From NCBI RefSeq assembly GCF_016649425.1, contig NZ_JADRCR010000012.1, positions 1-64,000 on the forward strand: a DNA stretch of 64,000 bases. Direction: 5' to 3'. Under the pieces are notes generated by a model that saw only the letters and a list, made by a program, of their open reading frames with translations, did not search any database and was not told the DNA's origin. The DNA comes from Limnobaculum allomyrinae (GTDB taxonomy: Bacteria; Pseudomonadota; Gammaproteobacteria; Enterobacterales; Enterobacteriaceae). Position 1 is the first letter of the stretch, and the number at the start of each line of letters is the position of its first letter. A program made the position numbers and the translations under genes. Shown piece after piece: positions 43,348 through 51,486 of the stretch.

Positions 43348-43983
43348 ATGATTTCTGTTATTGGGTCAAATAAGGGTGGAGCATCAAAAACGACGACTGC
43401 AATAAACATTGCTATCGGATTAGCACTGAGAGGGGCTGATGTTTGCCTTGTGGATGCGGACGCACAGCGTTCCGCATCTCGTTGGTATGCAGAACGCGAG
43501 CAAGCTGGATTGTTGCCACAGATTACGCTCATTGAAAAACGTGACAATATAGCTCAGACATTACGCAGTCTGGATGAGAAATTTGGCCACGTTATAGTAG
43601 ATGTAGCAGGACGTAACAGTCGCGAGCTAATAACTGGCGGTACCGTGGCACACAATATTATTGCACCTCACCAGTGCTCGCAGCTGGATTTGGATACTAT
43701 TGTTGAACTGCAGCAGCAAGTTATCGCTATGCGCGACTTAAACCCTGACCTGAAGGTTTATCTCTACCAAACTATGGCAACAACAAATCCTTTATTACGT
43801 GGTACTGAACGTAATGAGTTTCTGGAGTATGTAAGGGAGTTTGAGGGGCTTACACCGCTTGATGCAGTTGGTTGTTATAGAAAGGTTTACCGTGATGTCA
43901 TGTCACAAGGAATGTCTGTACTAGAAACTGAAAATGAAAAAGCTAAAGAAGAAATTTTAGCGTTACTTGATGAGGTGTTCTAA
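43348..43983 (+). CDS. parA: ParA-family partition ATPase
   Basis: 211 residues, the small ParF/ParA-Ib class without N-terminal DNA-binding domain. Deviant Walker A GSNKGGASKTTTAINIAIGL at the start with the signature lysine, CLVDADAQRSASRWYAEREQ as motif A', and HVIVDVAGRNSREL as Walker B. It moves plasmid copies apart on the nucleoid. AAGGA precedes the start. Overlaps parB by one base. Confidence 0.93.
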   Translation: MISVIGSNKGGASKTTTAINIAIGLALRGADVCLVDADAQRSASRWYAEREQAGLLPQITLIEKRDNIAQTLRSLDEKFGHVIVDVAGRNSRELITGGTVAHNIIAPHQCSQLDLDTIVELQQQVIAMRDLNPDLKVYLYQTMATTNPLLRGTERNEFLEYVREFEGLTPLDAVGCYRKVYRDVMSQGMSVLETENEKAKEEILALLDEVF

Positions 43984-44300
43984 TGGCCTTAAAGAAACCT
44001 AGCCAACAGGCTCCAGTGAATCGTCACACTGTCACGCCAGAAGCAGCTGAAGCATTAGCTAACCGTTTGGCAGATAAACCCTATGGCGCAGAAATTCGTA
44101 GAGACATACCTGAAAGTAAACCCGCTCCAGTGGCCGCAGCTGAAACTGTTTCACGCACAACAATCTCCCTCCCGGACTCTATGCTTATTGAAATAGAAGA
44201 CCTAGCCAGAGATAACAAACGCAACGGCACAGGACCAAGAACAGTAAGCGCTATCGCCAGAGAGGCGTTCAATATGTACCTTAGAAGTATGAAATCATAA
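43983..44300 (+). CDS. parB: Ribbon-helix-helix centromere-binding protein (ParG/ParB-like)
   Basis: 105 residues. The first 55 residues are basic, flexible and proline-rich; the C-terminal part is a ribbon-helix-helix domain (SRTTISLPDSMLIEIEDLAR, RTVSAIAREAFNMYLRSM). This matches centromere-binding partners of small ParA proteins such as ParG. Likely binds the TATGAATTCATA-type repeats around the operon. Confidence 0.85.
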   Translation: MALKKPSQQAPVNRHTVTPEAAEALANRLADKPYGAEIRRDIPESKPAPVAAAETVSRTTISLPDSMLIEIEDLARDNKRNGTGPRTVSAIAREAFNMYLRSMKS

Positions 44301-44340
44301 ATATTAATTCATACTTCACACTTCATATGGTGAGGTAATT

Positions 44341-44529
44341 ATGAAACAAAGATTTGACCCACTACTTATGTTGGTTTTTATAGTGGCAATATTGATAATG
44401 ACTTTATTACCCGTATATGTTTATTTCTCGGACGTTATCAACTTTGGGATTTTCTTACTATTTTATGCCGGTGCTGCATTAATACTGATTACCATTTATT
44501 TACTGCAACATAAAAAACAAACCCATTAA
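44341..44529 (+). CDS. Small two-segment membrane protein (62 aa)
   Basis: Starts with ATG after GAGGT and consists of two hydrophobic segments, LLMLVFIVAILIMTLLPVYV and FGIFLLFYAGAALILITIYL, and a basic end. Flanked by the par repeats, 40 bases behind parB, and probably in the par operon. Not recognised. Confidence 0.6.
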   Translation: MKQRFDPLLMLVFIVAILIMTLLPVYVYFSDVINFGIFLLFYAGAALILITIYLLQHKKQTH

Positions 44530-44689
44530 AAAATAATATACATGATTTCATAATTCATACTTATGAAATCATATTTCATATTATTCTGAAATCTTTCATT
44601 TGATGGCAAAGAGAAAAATGAAAGTAAAACCAATAACATTCACATTTCATAAATCATATTTATGAAGTATGAAAAGGGAAGGGGATTAT

Positions 44690-44986
44690 ATGAAAAATGT
44701 AGCTGTGTGTATTGGATGTGGTTGTACAGATAACAATGCTTGTGTAGATGAATACAGGGATGTATGTTCCTGGCGAAAAGTTGACAGAGTGAAAGGGGTA
44801 GGGGTCTGCTCGTTTTGCCCCAAGGAACTGGTTAATAAATTAGATAATACAACTTCACCAGTAGATGAGCTAACAGGACTCAGAGAGGCATTGAAAGAAG
44901 ATATGCTCCAGATTGAGAAAGAAAGGGTAAAAACCGGCACTAAACCAGGTGTTCGATTGCAATTTGATAAAAACAAACTGCATTGA
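44690..44986 (+). CDS. Small cysteine-rich (zinc-binding-like) protein
   Basis: 98 residues from the ATG at 44690, preceded by AGGGG. The first 45 residues carry CIGCGCTDNNAC, CSW and CSFCP, the cysteine pattern of a small zinc-site domain known from many phage and plasmid proteins. The C-terminal half is helical and charged. A terminator (GCCGCC TAAT GGCGGC) follows at about 45054-45069. Role unknown. Confidence 0.65.
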   Translation: MKNVAVCIGCGCTDNNACVDEYRDVCSWRKVDRVKGVGVCSFCPKELVNKLDNTTSPVDELTGLREALKEDMLQIEKERVKTGTKPGVRLQFDKNKLH

Positions 44987-45093
44987 TTAATTCATAATTA
45001 TGAATTATGAATTATGAATTATGGTTTCATAAATATGAATAATAATAACATAGCCGCCTAATGGCGGCTTGTTTATATAGGTGATTAAAGAAA

Positions 45094-45438
45094 TTAAACA
45101 GAAGCATTTGCCAGGGTAGTTAAAGCATTAGGAATAGAGAAAGGACGTATCTCCTTATTCGAAAAATGAACCCTGAAGCAAAGGTGTTGAGCATAATCTC
45201 TATTTTTACGAAGTTCATAATCGACACTGAAAGCTATTATCTCCCTACCGTTAAGCCCCCATCCAGGGGAAAGGTCGCAGTAACGAGTATAGAGTTCATA
45301 TAGTTCAGAAAACAACTCTCCCTCTGTAGTTGGACCAGAAGATTTAACCTCAGTACGCTTATCCATAAAATACTTCTTAGCGGCGGTAGTAGTAGAAAAA
45401 TGACGCCCAGCTATGGTCAATGGCTTTGAGACACCCAT
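45094..45438 (-). CDS. DUF3223-like hypothetical protein
   Basis: 114 residues from the ATG at 45438 with AAGGA six bases upstream. LTIAGRHFSTTTAAKKYFMD, SELYELYTRYCDLSPGWGL and CFRVHFSNKEIRPFSIPNAL resemble DUF3223, a family found on plasmids and in restriction-linked loci (from memory). Convergent to the par operon. Confidence 0.5.
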   Translation of the reverse strand: MGVSKPLTIAGRHFSTTTAAKKYFMDKRTEVKSSGPTTEGELFSELYELYTRYCDLSPGWGLNGREIIAFSVDYELRKNRDYAQHLCFRVHFSNKEIRPFSIPNALTTLANASV

Positions 45439-45861
45439 ATTAATCCTTAAATAATACGTATAAACATTAAGCGAGATTATCACAGGAAAGCAGTATCAGG
45501 ATGAGGTTATTTATGACCAATGTCCAGGTAGATTTTATATTCAGGAATAGCTAACACATTAAATACAAAATAGGTTCGGTATTTAAAATAAAAATTTAGG
45601 TATTTCTCCAATAAACGGGATAAAACCGAGAAAAAAATTGAGCGGATAAGGTACCAATATCGAGCGAGATACATTACATATAATATGACGACCAACGGCA
45701 ATAACCACCCTGTATAGTAATCTTGGTTTTATCCACAGGGCTGTGGATAGATTCAGGTGACTAAAGGTAAAACCGAAGGGAAGAGAACGGTGACAAAGAG
45801 TTAGATGATAATAGCTTAATTCCACTTTTAGCAAGGACCGAAACAGCTTCCCTCTAAAAGC
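45439..45861. other. Gene-free region with inverted DnaA boxes
   Basis: No gene is supported. TTATCCACA (45729-45737) and TGTGGATAG (45742-45750) form an inverted pair of DnaA boxes. The rest is AT-rich with short direct repeats. Confidence 0.45.
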
Positions 45862-45960
45862 AAAAAGCCCCAGTAGGGGCTTTTTTTCTGCAACTAACTA
45901 GCTTAGCGAGGGCTGTTAGTATGCATGTGGTGAAATTCTTCTTTAGCAAAGTGATTATAG
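45862..45960 (-). ncRNA. Candidate antisense RNA of a type I toxin-antitoxin locus
   Basis: A strong hairpin AAAAAGCCCC/GGGGCTTTTT at 45862-45885 can end a minus-strand transcript (TTTTTGCTTTT follows). Just before it on that strand is the complement of GTGGTGAAATTCTTCTTTAG (45927-45946), whose direct copy lies at 46132-46151 in the leader of the toxin-like peptide gene. A minus-strand RNA from here could therefore pair with the toxin mRNA for about 24 bases, as AgrB does with dinQ. No clear promoter was identified. Confidence 0.4.
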
Positions 45961-46131
45961 GTTAATCAGCTTTACTAATCAAATATACTTTCAATTGAAT
46001 ATAACATTCGTTTATAATCAAATGGCTAGAGAAATAAAACCATGTGAAACCGTTTAGCTGAGTGTATTTTTTCTTTTGTGAATACATTTTAGCCCTTTGT
46101 TGGGTTAGCCCCCAAGAACCTTAACGGCAGC

Positions 46132-46160
46132 GTGGTGAAATTCTTCTTTAGTAAAGGTGA
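46132..46160 (+). repeat. Direct repeat of 45927-45954 in the toxin mRNA leader
   Basis: GTGGTGAAATTCTTCTTTAG followed by T/C and AAAG, 24 of 25 bases shared with the first copy. Located 81 bases before the peptide start. Confidence 0.75.
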
Positions 46161-46240
46161 ATAGCTTAACTGGATGGGCGGATTAGAGGAAAGGGGACAG
46201 CTTAGTAACTCACGCGCCACAGAGATGTAGGAGCGGAGGA

Positions 46241-46312
46241 ATGATAGAGTTTATTATTGCTTTATTGACCTTAATTGTAGCTGTATTACAATTTATCAAC
46301 TGGTTCCTTTGA
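46241..46312 (+). CDS. 23-residue hydrophobic peptide, type I toxin-like (DinQ-type)
   Basis: ATG preceded by AGGAGCGGAGGA. The peptide starts MIEFIIALLTLIVAVLQFIN and ends WFL, a single membrane helix with no soluble part, much like the DinQ/Ibs/TisB class of membrane-depolarising toxins. A terminator (46366-46389) follows 50 bases later. Long leader with a repeat shared with the candidate antisense RNA. Family membership is inferred from form, not sequence identity. Confidence 0.5.
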   Translation: MIEFIIALLTLIVAVLQFINWFL

Positions 46313-46365
46313 TGGGACTAGAACCAGTAAGCGGAAACGGGAGCTGGTAAAATCGAAAGATTTAT

Positions 46366-46389
46366 AACCGTCCGAAAGGGCGGTTTTTT
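46366..46389 (+). terminator. Terminator of the peptide gene
   Basis: AACCGTCC GAAA GGGCGGTT followed by TTTTG; 8-bp stem with GAAA tetraloop. Confidence 0.85.
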
Positions 46390-46437
46390 GTTGGTTCGGA
46401 GCGTTAAGGGTAAAGCCGAGTGCTTAAAAACTTTGGC

Positions 46438-47757
46438 TCAAGAGAAGAGAGTTTCGGCCATAAAGGAAGATTCCTCAGCAAATCCCGATGACTTCAGTTT
46501 ATTTACTATTAAAGCAGGAAAGTTGGCCGTTCCTACACGGCGCAACCAACAATCACGAATTTCAAAATTGATTAAATTAAGTGACATTCCCTTGAAATCA
46601 TTCAGGTACTTTGAATATTGGCTGTCGTAGTCTTCGCTAAAAGCATAATTACTATCTAATAAAGTAAAGAGTCCCGCCAATCTGGTAGGAGTTATCCATT
46701 GAACAAATAAATCTTTAGCATAATCTGTATTCTTCTTAGCTTTTCGTTCACGCAGTAATAAATTCATCATATTTTCAGCTTTTGGCGGTTGAGACTCAGG
46801 CGTGTTAATGTAACTTCGAAGCTTATTTTCAAGAACTCGAATATCCCAAGCTGATTTCCATATATCACTCAAGTGAACGAGCTCTTCTATTGACAGTCCA
46901 GGAATAGCAAAACAAATACCAATCACTTTTCCCATATCACGCGTTTCTTGAATCAATTTTAATGCCTGGCTTAGTTCTTTACTGCCTATATCATATTCAA
47001 TTTTTAATCTTTCTTTAATATTCTTAAAATTTTTATCACCCCATACGTCTCGCGCAGGTAATTGGTTTGCGATAATAACAAGATCGTTTCTACTTAGATG
47101 AGGAGTAAATGTTCCCGTACTGTATTCACTTATCATCATCGCAGTAATGGACTGTAGTCTTTCAAGCTCATTTCGAATAAGCATGAACTGCTCCTGCAAT
47201 ACCAGAACATTAATAATACTGGTGTTAGTAAGATGCTTTATAGATTCGGTATTGTAGCTGTATCGAAAAGTTTGACCGGTGGGATCTATTTCTGTAATAC
47301 ATTTAATATATGGAGTTAGTGAGGTAATAGACTCTGAATATCGCCGGTCAATATCATGAGCATTCTGTACAAAAAAATCCCATAAGTTTTGAATATCATG
47401 CTGATTGAGAATTTTCCCAAACTGAGGGGCTTTTTCTAACGGTTGTTTACGTACCCTAGCCAGATGAGCTAAATCATTAATCTGTCCCTTTATAGTAAGT
47501 TCAACAGAATGTCTAAGGTTGAAACATATGGGATAAATTAAAGTATCCAGAGTACCACGATTATTTTTTAAATCTTCAATAAGCAACATGACACTGTCAG
47601 CATAGCCGTCAGCGTAGCTATAAATATCTGGGGCACCGTTATCTCCCACACATGCATTAAAAGATGCGCGGGCCTTATCACCACAAAATAGAGTATTCCA
47701 GTGAAAACACTCATGATTTGGCATTACTTCACCAACTGATTGAACGCTATTTGTCAT
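46438..47757 (-). CDS. Large hypothetical protein (439 aa)
   Basis: No family recognised. Residues about 65-90 (NRGTLDTLIYPICFNLRHSV, then ELTIKGQI) recall all-helical proteins with a HEPN-like helix seen in defence-linked genes, but no R-X4-6-H motif could be placed with confidence. Mostly helical, soluble, no signal peptide. A single gene between the candidate toxin locus and the resolvase, AT-rich, with no operon partner. May be a defence or accessory gene. Confidence 0.6.
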   Translation of the reverse strand: MTNSVQSVGEVMPNHECFHWNTLFCGDKARASFNACVGDNGAPDIYSYADGYADSVMLLIEDLKNNRGTLDTLIYPICFNLRHSVELTIKGQINDLAHLARVRKQPLEKAPQFGKILNQHDIQNLWDFFVQNAHDIDRRYSESITSLTPYIKCITEIDPTGQTFRYSYNTESIKHLTNTSIINVLVLQEQFMLIRNELERLQSITAMMISEYSTGTFTPHLSRNDLVIIANQLPARDVWGDKNFKNIKERLKIEYDIGSKELSQALKLIQETRDMGKVIGICFAIPGLSIEELVHLSDIWKSAWDIRVLENKLRSYINTPESQPPKAENMMNLLLRERKAKKNTDYAKDLFVQWITPTRLAGLFTLLDSNYAFSEDYDSQYSKYLNDFKGMSLNLINFEIRDCWLRRVGTANFPALIVNKLKSSGFAEESSFMAETLFS

Positions 47758-47894
47758 AGGAAGCCATAATTAATAGTGGGAAAGATAAATTTATTCTATT
47801 GATTAAATTTTTATAAATCCATCGATTAGGTTCTTTAAGGGGGGCCGAATATGAAAAAAGAGGCACCAATATTGAATATCAATGGGTTAAATTT

Positions 47895-47990
47895 AAAAGT
47901 ATCATATATTATGATATTTGATACAATCAAATTAACCTTAATAAAATAGTATCATAAATCGCATATTGTGTATTATGATACTCACATGTA
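47895..47990. promoter_or_regulatory. Probable res site of the serine resolvase
   Basis: Inverted repeats of ATCATA type: ATCATATATTATGAT at 47901-47915 and AGTATCATAA (47948-47957) with TTATGATACT (47973-47982), just upstream of the resolvase gene, as in Tn3-family res sites. Confidence 0.55.
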
Positions 47991-48014
47991 TCAAAAACGA
48001 TTTATGAGACTAAA

Positions 48015-48569
48015 ATGGCACTTTTAGGATATGCCAGGGTATCCACAAGTCATCAGAAGCTAACACTGCAGATCGAAGAACTAAGAAATGCCGGTGTCCG
48101 TGAAGATCGTATTTTTACAGATATGATGACCGGGGCTACAGATGAGCGTGAAGGTTTACAACGATTACTCGCCAGGGCGGAAAAGGATGATGTGATTATC
48201 TGCACAAAAATGGACCGTATGGGGCGGAATACTGCTGATATGATCCATATAGTAGATGCTTGCTATAAGAAGGGTATTGCCATTCGGTTCCTTGAAAACG
48301 GCCTTAGCACTGAAGGAACGATGGGTAAAATGGTTATTCAGATACTTGCTGCAGTTGCTGAGGCGGAACGAGAGAGAATACTTGAGCGCACAAATGAGGG
48401 AAGGGTAGCCGCTATGGCATCCGGTGTAAAATTTGGCAGAAAACAACATCCAAGCACTTCTCTGGCTATCACCTTGATTCAACAAGGTGAGCCATTACAG
48501 ACAGTGATAAGCAAAACTAAAATATCAAGAGCTACATATTTTAGATTAAAACGAAACCGGAACAGTTAA
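48015..48569 (+). CDS. Serine recombinase (resolvase/invertase)
   Basis: 184 residues, usual length. Catalytic serine in GYARVSTSHQKLTLQIEELR (residue about 10), DRMGRNTADMIHIVDAC and EGTMGKMVIQILAAVAEAER for the catalytic core and helix E, then a C-terminal HTH (QTVISKTKISRATYFRLKRN). A near-identical but N-terminally truncated copy is at 55031-55405. No transposase partner is present, so it may act as a multimer-resolution system or be left from a Tn3-family element. Confidence 0.92.
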   Translation: MALLGYARVSTSHQKLTLQIEELRNAGVREDRIFTDMMTGATDEREGLQRLLARAEKDDVIICTKMDRMGRNTADMIHIVDACYKKGIAIRFLENGLSTEGTMGKMVIQILAAVAEAERERILERTNEGRVAAMASGVKFGRKQHPSTSLAITLIQQGEPLQTVISKTKISRATYFRLKRNRNS

Positions 48570-48593
48570 ATGCAAATCACAAGGGAGAGGTAA

Positions 48594-49781
48594 ATTGAAA
48601 CTTATAAGGAAAAAAGCACCTCGTGGCGAACATGTGATTGTAACGGCCCAGAAAACCAACCCTTAAACACAACCAGAATCACTGAAGGAAATATTACCCT
48701 AGTTAACTTTAGAGGCGAACACGCTAAGTACTGCCCACTACATAGATCTAAGAATGATAATGGATACACCGACACAGATACCTTAAGGAAGCACTCTGGA
48801 ACCAAAAAATTAGATTTCCGTTCCTTTCTGCCTCGCGATAATCAAAATGCTAGAATTACAGCAACCGCTACTATTGATAATGAAATAAAAGATAAAATTC
48901 GTCGTAAACGTCTACCAGCATTAGCTCGATTATTGCTTTCGTTATTAGATTCTGCAGAACTAAATCAAATTAAATTCGAATTTCCAACTCCACACAGAAC
49001 AAAAACTGACGGATTAAATTCTATCAGGGCTGTAACAGAGCAAGAACAGTTTATTCATGGACGTCATCTAAATGAAATAATATTTTTTGATCCCTGGATT
49101 CAAGGTAATCGACTCGAAGCAAGAATGCATGATCTGGAAACTGATCGGAGACCTTGGCCATCAGGAAGAGCTAAAACCTTTTATCAAATCTTAATGACAG
49201 AGAATGTTACTCAAGAAGAAGTCACATTCATTGGCCGCTATGGTGACGTTATAATTCGACCCGAAAGAAGAGTCAGAATAAATGGTGAAACGGAAGGTAA
49301 TCGACCTCCATATTGGGTGATTCTAATGTATCAACGAGATGCGGCAGGTGAGGTTGTTTGCAGGGAAGCATATGCACATGCCTTTTATAATTCTATCTAT
49401 CCTGTACCGGTGGATAGTGAGTTAGAAAGACAAACTATTCAATCAATAACAAAGACGGCACAGTGGCTAAAAGAACGGAATTATACCTTCACGATTACCA
49501 AACCTCTTTTTGATATAGAAGTTAATGTGAAAGAAGAAATAATCTACGTTCTCCCAGATTTTCTTTTATCTGTAGATATACCAGGCCAATTCAACAACAA
49601 GAATTTTGTTATTGAAACAATGGGATATGATAACGAGGATTATACGGAACGAAAGGCTTTTCAGCATACTGGTATGCAAACATTGGGATTATTGTTAACT
49701 GATCCCCCAAGATGGCCAGAAGAGTCTCCCTGGATAGATGCCTTCACTAAATATTTATTTGGACATGTTATTAACGCATAA
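48594..49781 (+). pseudogene. Start-less DUF1173-like gene, probably 5'-truncated
   Basis: An open frame of about 395 codons runs from just after a TAA at 48591 to 49781 without any ATG before codon 150; only ATT/TTG codons could start it (for instance TTG at 48933). The first part has cysteine/histidine pairs (RTCDCNG, HAKYCPLH), followed by RRKRLPALARLLLSLLDSAE and later SVDIPGQFNNKNFVIETMGY, WIDAFTKYLFGH. The order recalls the DUF1173 family of plasmids and integrative elements (tentative). It begins right behind the resolvase, so insertion of that gene may have removed its 5' end. Confidence 0.45.
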
Positions 49782-50103
49782 GAATAGGTGATTTTATGTC
49801 TGACATACAACATTCATATAGTTCTATTGCTGCTGTTACTGAAGTAAAATTAAATCTATATGTACAAAACGTCGTTGCTGTAGATATAAAGAAAACAACA
49901 TGCTGCTCAATCGGCAATGCAAAAATATCTTCCCCAAGTTCCGGTCGAAGCGTTCCAACTTGATGAGCGCTCAATATATCAAAAGCTACGGAGATCCGAT
50001 CGATATATTCATCAGCTTTATCAATCCCGAAATGCAGATAACTATATTCCCATATTATTACCAGGTCTTCTTCTGCTTTTGGAGTCAACTCAATTCCCTT
50101 CAT
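49771..50103 (-). CDS. parE: ParE-type toxin with altered C-terminus
   Basis: 110 residues; usual ParE is about 98. IELTPKAEEDLVIIWEYSYL, DEYIDRISVAFDILSAHQVG and LRPELGEDIFALPIEQHVVF are family-like. After TTFCTYRF the usual C-terminal strand (VVRILHQSMDA type) is replaced by unrelated sequence; a frame one base away still reads I-L-x-Q at the right place but has stops. So the 3' end looks frameshifted and toxicity is doubtful. Overlaps parD by 14 bases; convergent overlap with the gene before it. Confidence 0.8.
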   Translation of the reverse strand: MKGIELTPKAEEDLVIIWEYSYLHFGIDKADEYIDRISVAFDILSAHQVGTLRPELGEDIFALPIEQHVVFFISTATTFCTYRFNFTSVTAAIELYECCMSDIKSPILMR

Positions 50104-50350
50104 GAGAGCCTCTGTTACGAACTTTTAGCAAAAATGCATCCTTATTCCATCTGACTGGTTCACCACTACTGATACCTTCCGCTAATAGATCACGTAAAGC
50201 CTGAATCTGTGATGCAGCTTGTTTCTCACGCAATAAGCGGAGTGCATCTCGCATCACTTCGCTCTGAGTCCGATAATCGCCTGATTTTACTAGTGAATCA
50301 ATAAATTCACGTAGTTCATCGCCAATATCAACTGTCATTGTACGTGCCAT
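50090..50350 (-). CDS. parD: ParD-type antitoxin
   Basis: 86 residues. N-terminal ribbon-helix-helix (TMTVDIGDELREFIDSLVKS, YRTQSEVMRDALRLLREKQA) and a flexible C-terminal toxin-binding part with QIQALRDLLAEGISSGEPVR. Antitoxin first, toxin second, as in other parDE operons. Binds its operator at 50363-50389. Confidence 0.92.
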   Translation of the reverse strand: MARTMTVDIGDELREFIDSLVKSGDYRTQSEVMRDALRLLREKQAASQIQALRDLLAEGISSGEPVRWNKDAFLLKVRNRGSHEGN

Positions 50351-50362
50351 AATAACCTCAAT

Positions 50363-50389
50363 TTAATGTAAGATTTATTCTTACATTAA
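50363..50389. promoter_or_regulatory. parDE operator
   Basis: Perfect 11-bp arms TTAATGTAAGA (50363-50373) and TCTTACATTAA (50379-50389), 12 bases upstream of the parD start; fits autoregulation by ParD. Confidence 0.75.
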
Positions 50390-50682
50390 TATAATCGCAT
50401 TTACTTTGTTTTTCACCTCTTATATATGGGGTTAGTATAGATATAGAGAATTATTCTACTGTAAGCCTGTTTTTTGAACAGGATACCTATGACAGCAGGA
50501 TGCACTCCAGCGCTATACGCCGTTTTCCGTGGATTTTGTCTAATCGGATAACCTAAATGCGATACGATTAAGGCTATAAATTAAAATCGATAGCCAGTGG
50601 CACTAAATCAACTCATTACTGGTTGACATGGTTAAATAATGAGCTAAACGTACAATATTTTCCGTTTCCCAAACGAGGCCCC
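50390..50682. other. Gene-free stretch
   Basis: No gene seen. One short hairpin CCTGTTTTTTGAACAGG near 50467-50483; otherwise no structure was found. Confidence 0.5.
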
Positions 50683-50901
50683 TTATTGATGTGTCACATC
50701 ATTAACTGTTATGTACTTACCAGTTTGACAATCAATAGATGGATTTATTGTCTGAATAGTCAGAAATTCGGTCAGACCATTCCAATTACCTGGTGTTGGA
50801 ATTGGAGTACGAGACATTAAAGCATTTCGTAAATCAGAAGATAAATAGCTTTCCATCTCTTCTTTAGTAGCTTCACTTAAATCGACAATAACTTTTATCA
50901 T
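50683..50901 (-). CDS. Small hypothetical protein (72 aa)
   Basis: Starts MIKVIVDLSEATKEEMESYL, acidic, with a tryptophan-containing loop (PTPGNWNGLTEFLTIQ). Not recognised. First from the left in a same-strand group of four small genes (50683-51921) that looks like an array of orphan immunity-type genes. Confidence 0.5.
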   Translation of the reverse strand: MIKVIVDLSEATKEEMESYLSSDLRNALMSRTPIPTPGNWNGLTEFLTIQTINPSIDCQTGKYITVNDVTHQ

Positions 50902-50976
50902 TTAATTTCCTTATAAATCAATATTTTTTATGTGACAAGATTATCAGAACTAATACAATAAATTCAAATATTTAAA

Positions 50977-51234
50977 TTACTTAATTGAAATTAGAACCCC
51001 TTTATTAAAGGTCATTAAATATTGATGACATTCACTATCATCAATATAAACATCTAAAACTCCATCGTAATTAATATCAGTATATGTGCCATCATCATTT
51101 TCAACTAATAATCGGTTGTCATCAGAAATACAATAGAATGAGCAACCAAAATCAAGAGATTTTGTATATAAACCTTCACTTTTTCGACCATCAGGCATGA
51201 CCCCTGCATAGTCAATATGATTAATTAAACTCAT
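50977..51234 (-). CDS. Small hypothetical protein (85 aa)
   Basis: Start probably the ATG at 51234 (MSLINHIDYAGVMPDGRKSE). Beta-rich, acidic: TKSLDFGCSFYCISDDNRLL, VENDDGTYTDINYDGVLDVY. No family recognised. Same-strand neighbour of small genes on both sides. Confidence 0.5.
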   Translation of the reverse strand: MSLINHIDYAGVMPDGRKSEGLYTKSLDFGCSFYCISDDNRLLVENDDGTYTDINYDGVLDVYIDDSECHQYLMTFNKGVLISIK

Positions 51235-51284
51235 TTTACCCTTATAGATCAATTAGTTATTTAATGTAAATGTATTATATATAC

Positions 51285-51464
51285 CTACCAGCTCAGCGTT
51301 GATACATATGGCGAAAGAAGTTTATAAACATAAATAACCACTACAACATTTAATATATTTAAAATAATAAAAAATATCTTAAGGGGTTTAGTATCCTTAC
51401 AGATAAAATATCCAGTAATAGTAAAAACAAACATCGTTACAAACAATATTATTAATAAAAGCAT
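51285..51464 (-). CDS. Small membrane protein (59 aa)
   Basis: A short frame with AAGGA seven bases before ATG at 51464. It is almost wholly hydrophobic: MLLLIILFVTMFVFTITGYF, a short basic turn (CKDTKPLK), then IFFIILNILNVVVVIYVYKL. Two-helix hairpin topology. It lies between the DUF6530-like gene and the 85-residue gene on the same strand with short gaps. Role unknown. Confidence 0.5.
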   Translation of the reverse strand: MLLLIILFVTMFVFTITGYFICKDTKPLKIFFIILNILNVVVVIYVYKLLSPYVSTLSW

Positions 51465-51486
51465 AGATAATTCCTTTTATGTATTT

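Noticed and set aside
45507-45834. Two minus-strand frames of 64 and 83 codons
   Set aside because: No protein-like composition, they overlap each other and run across the DnaA-box pair.
46388-46630. Plus-strand 80-codon frame
   Set aside because: Antisense to the end of the 439-residue gene and starts inside the terminator of the small peptide.
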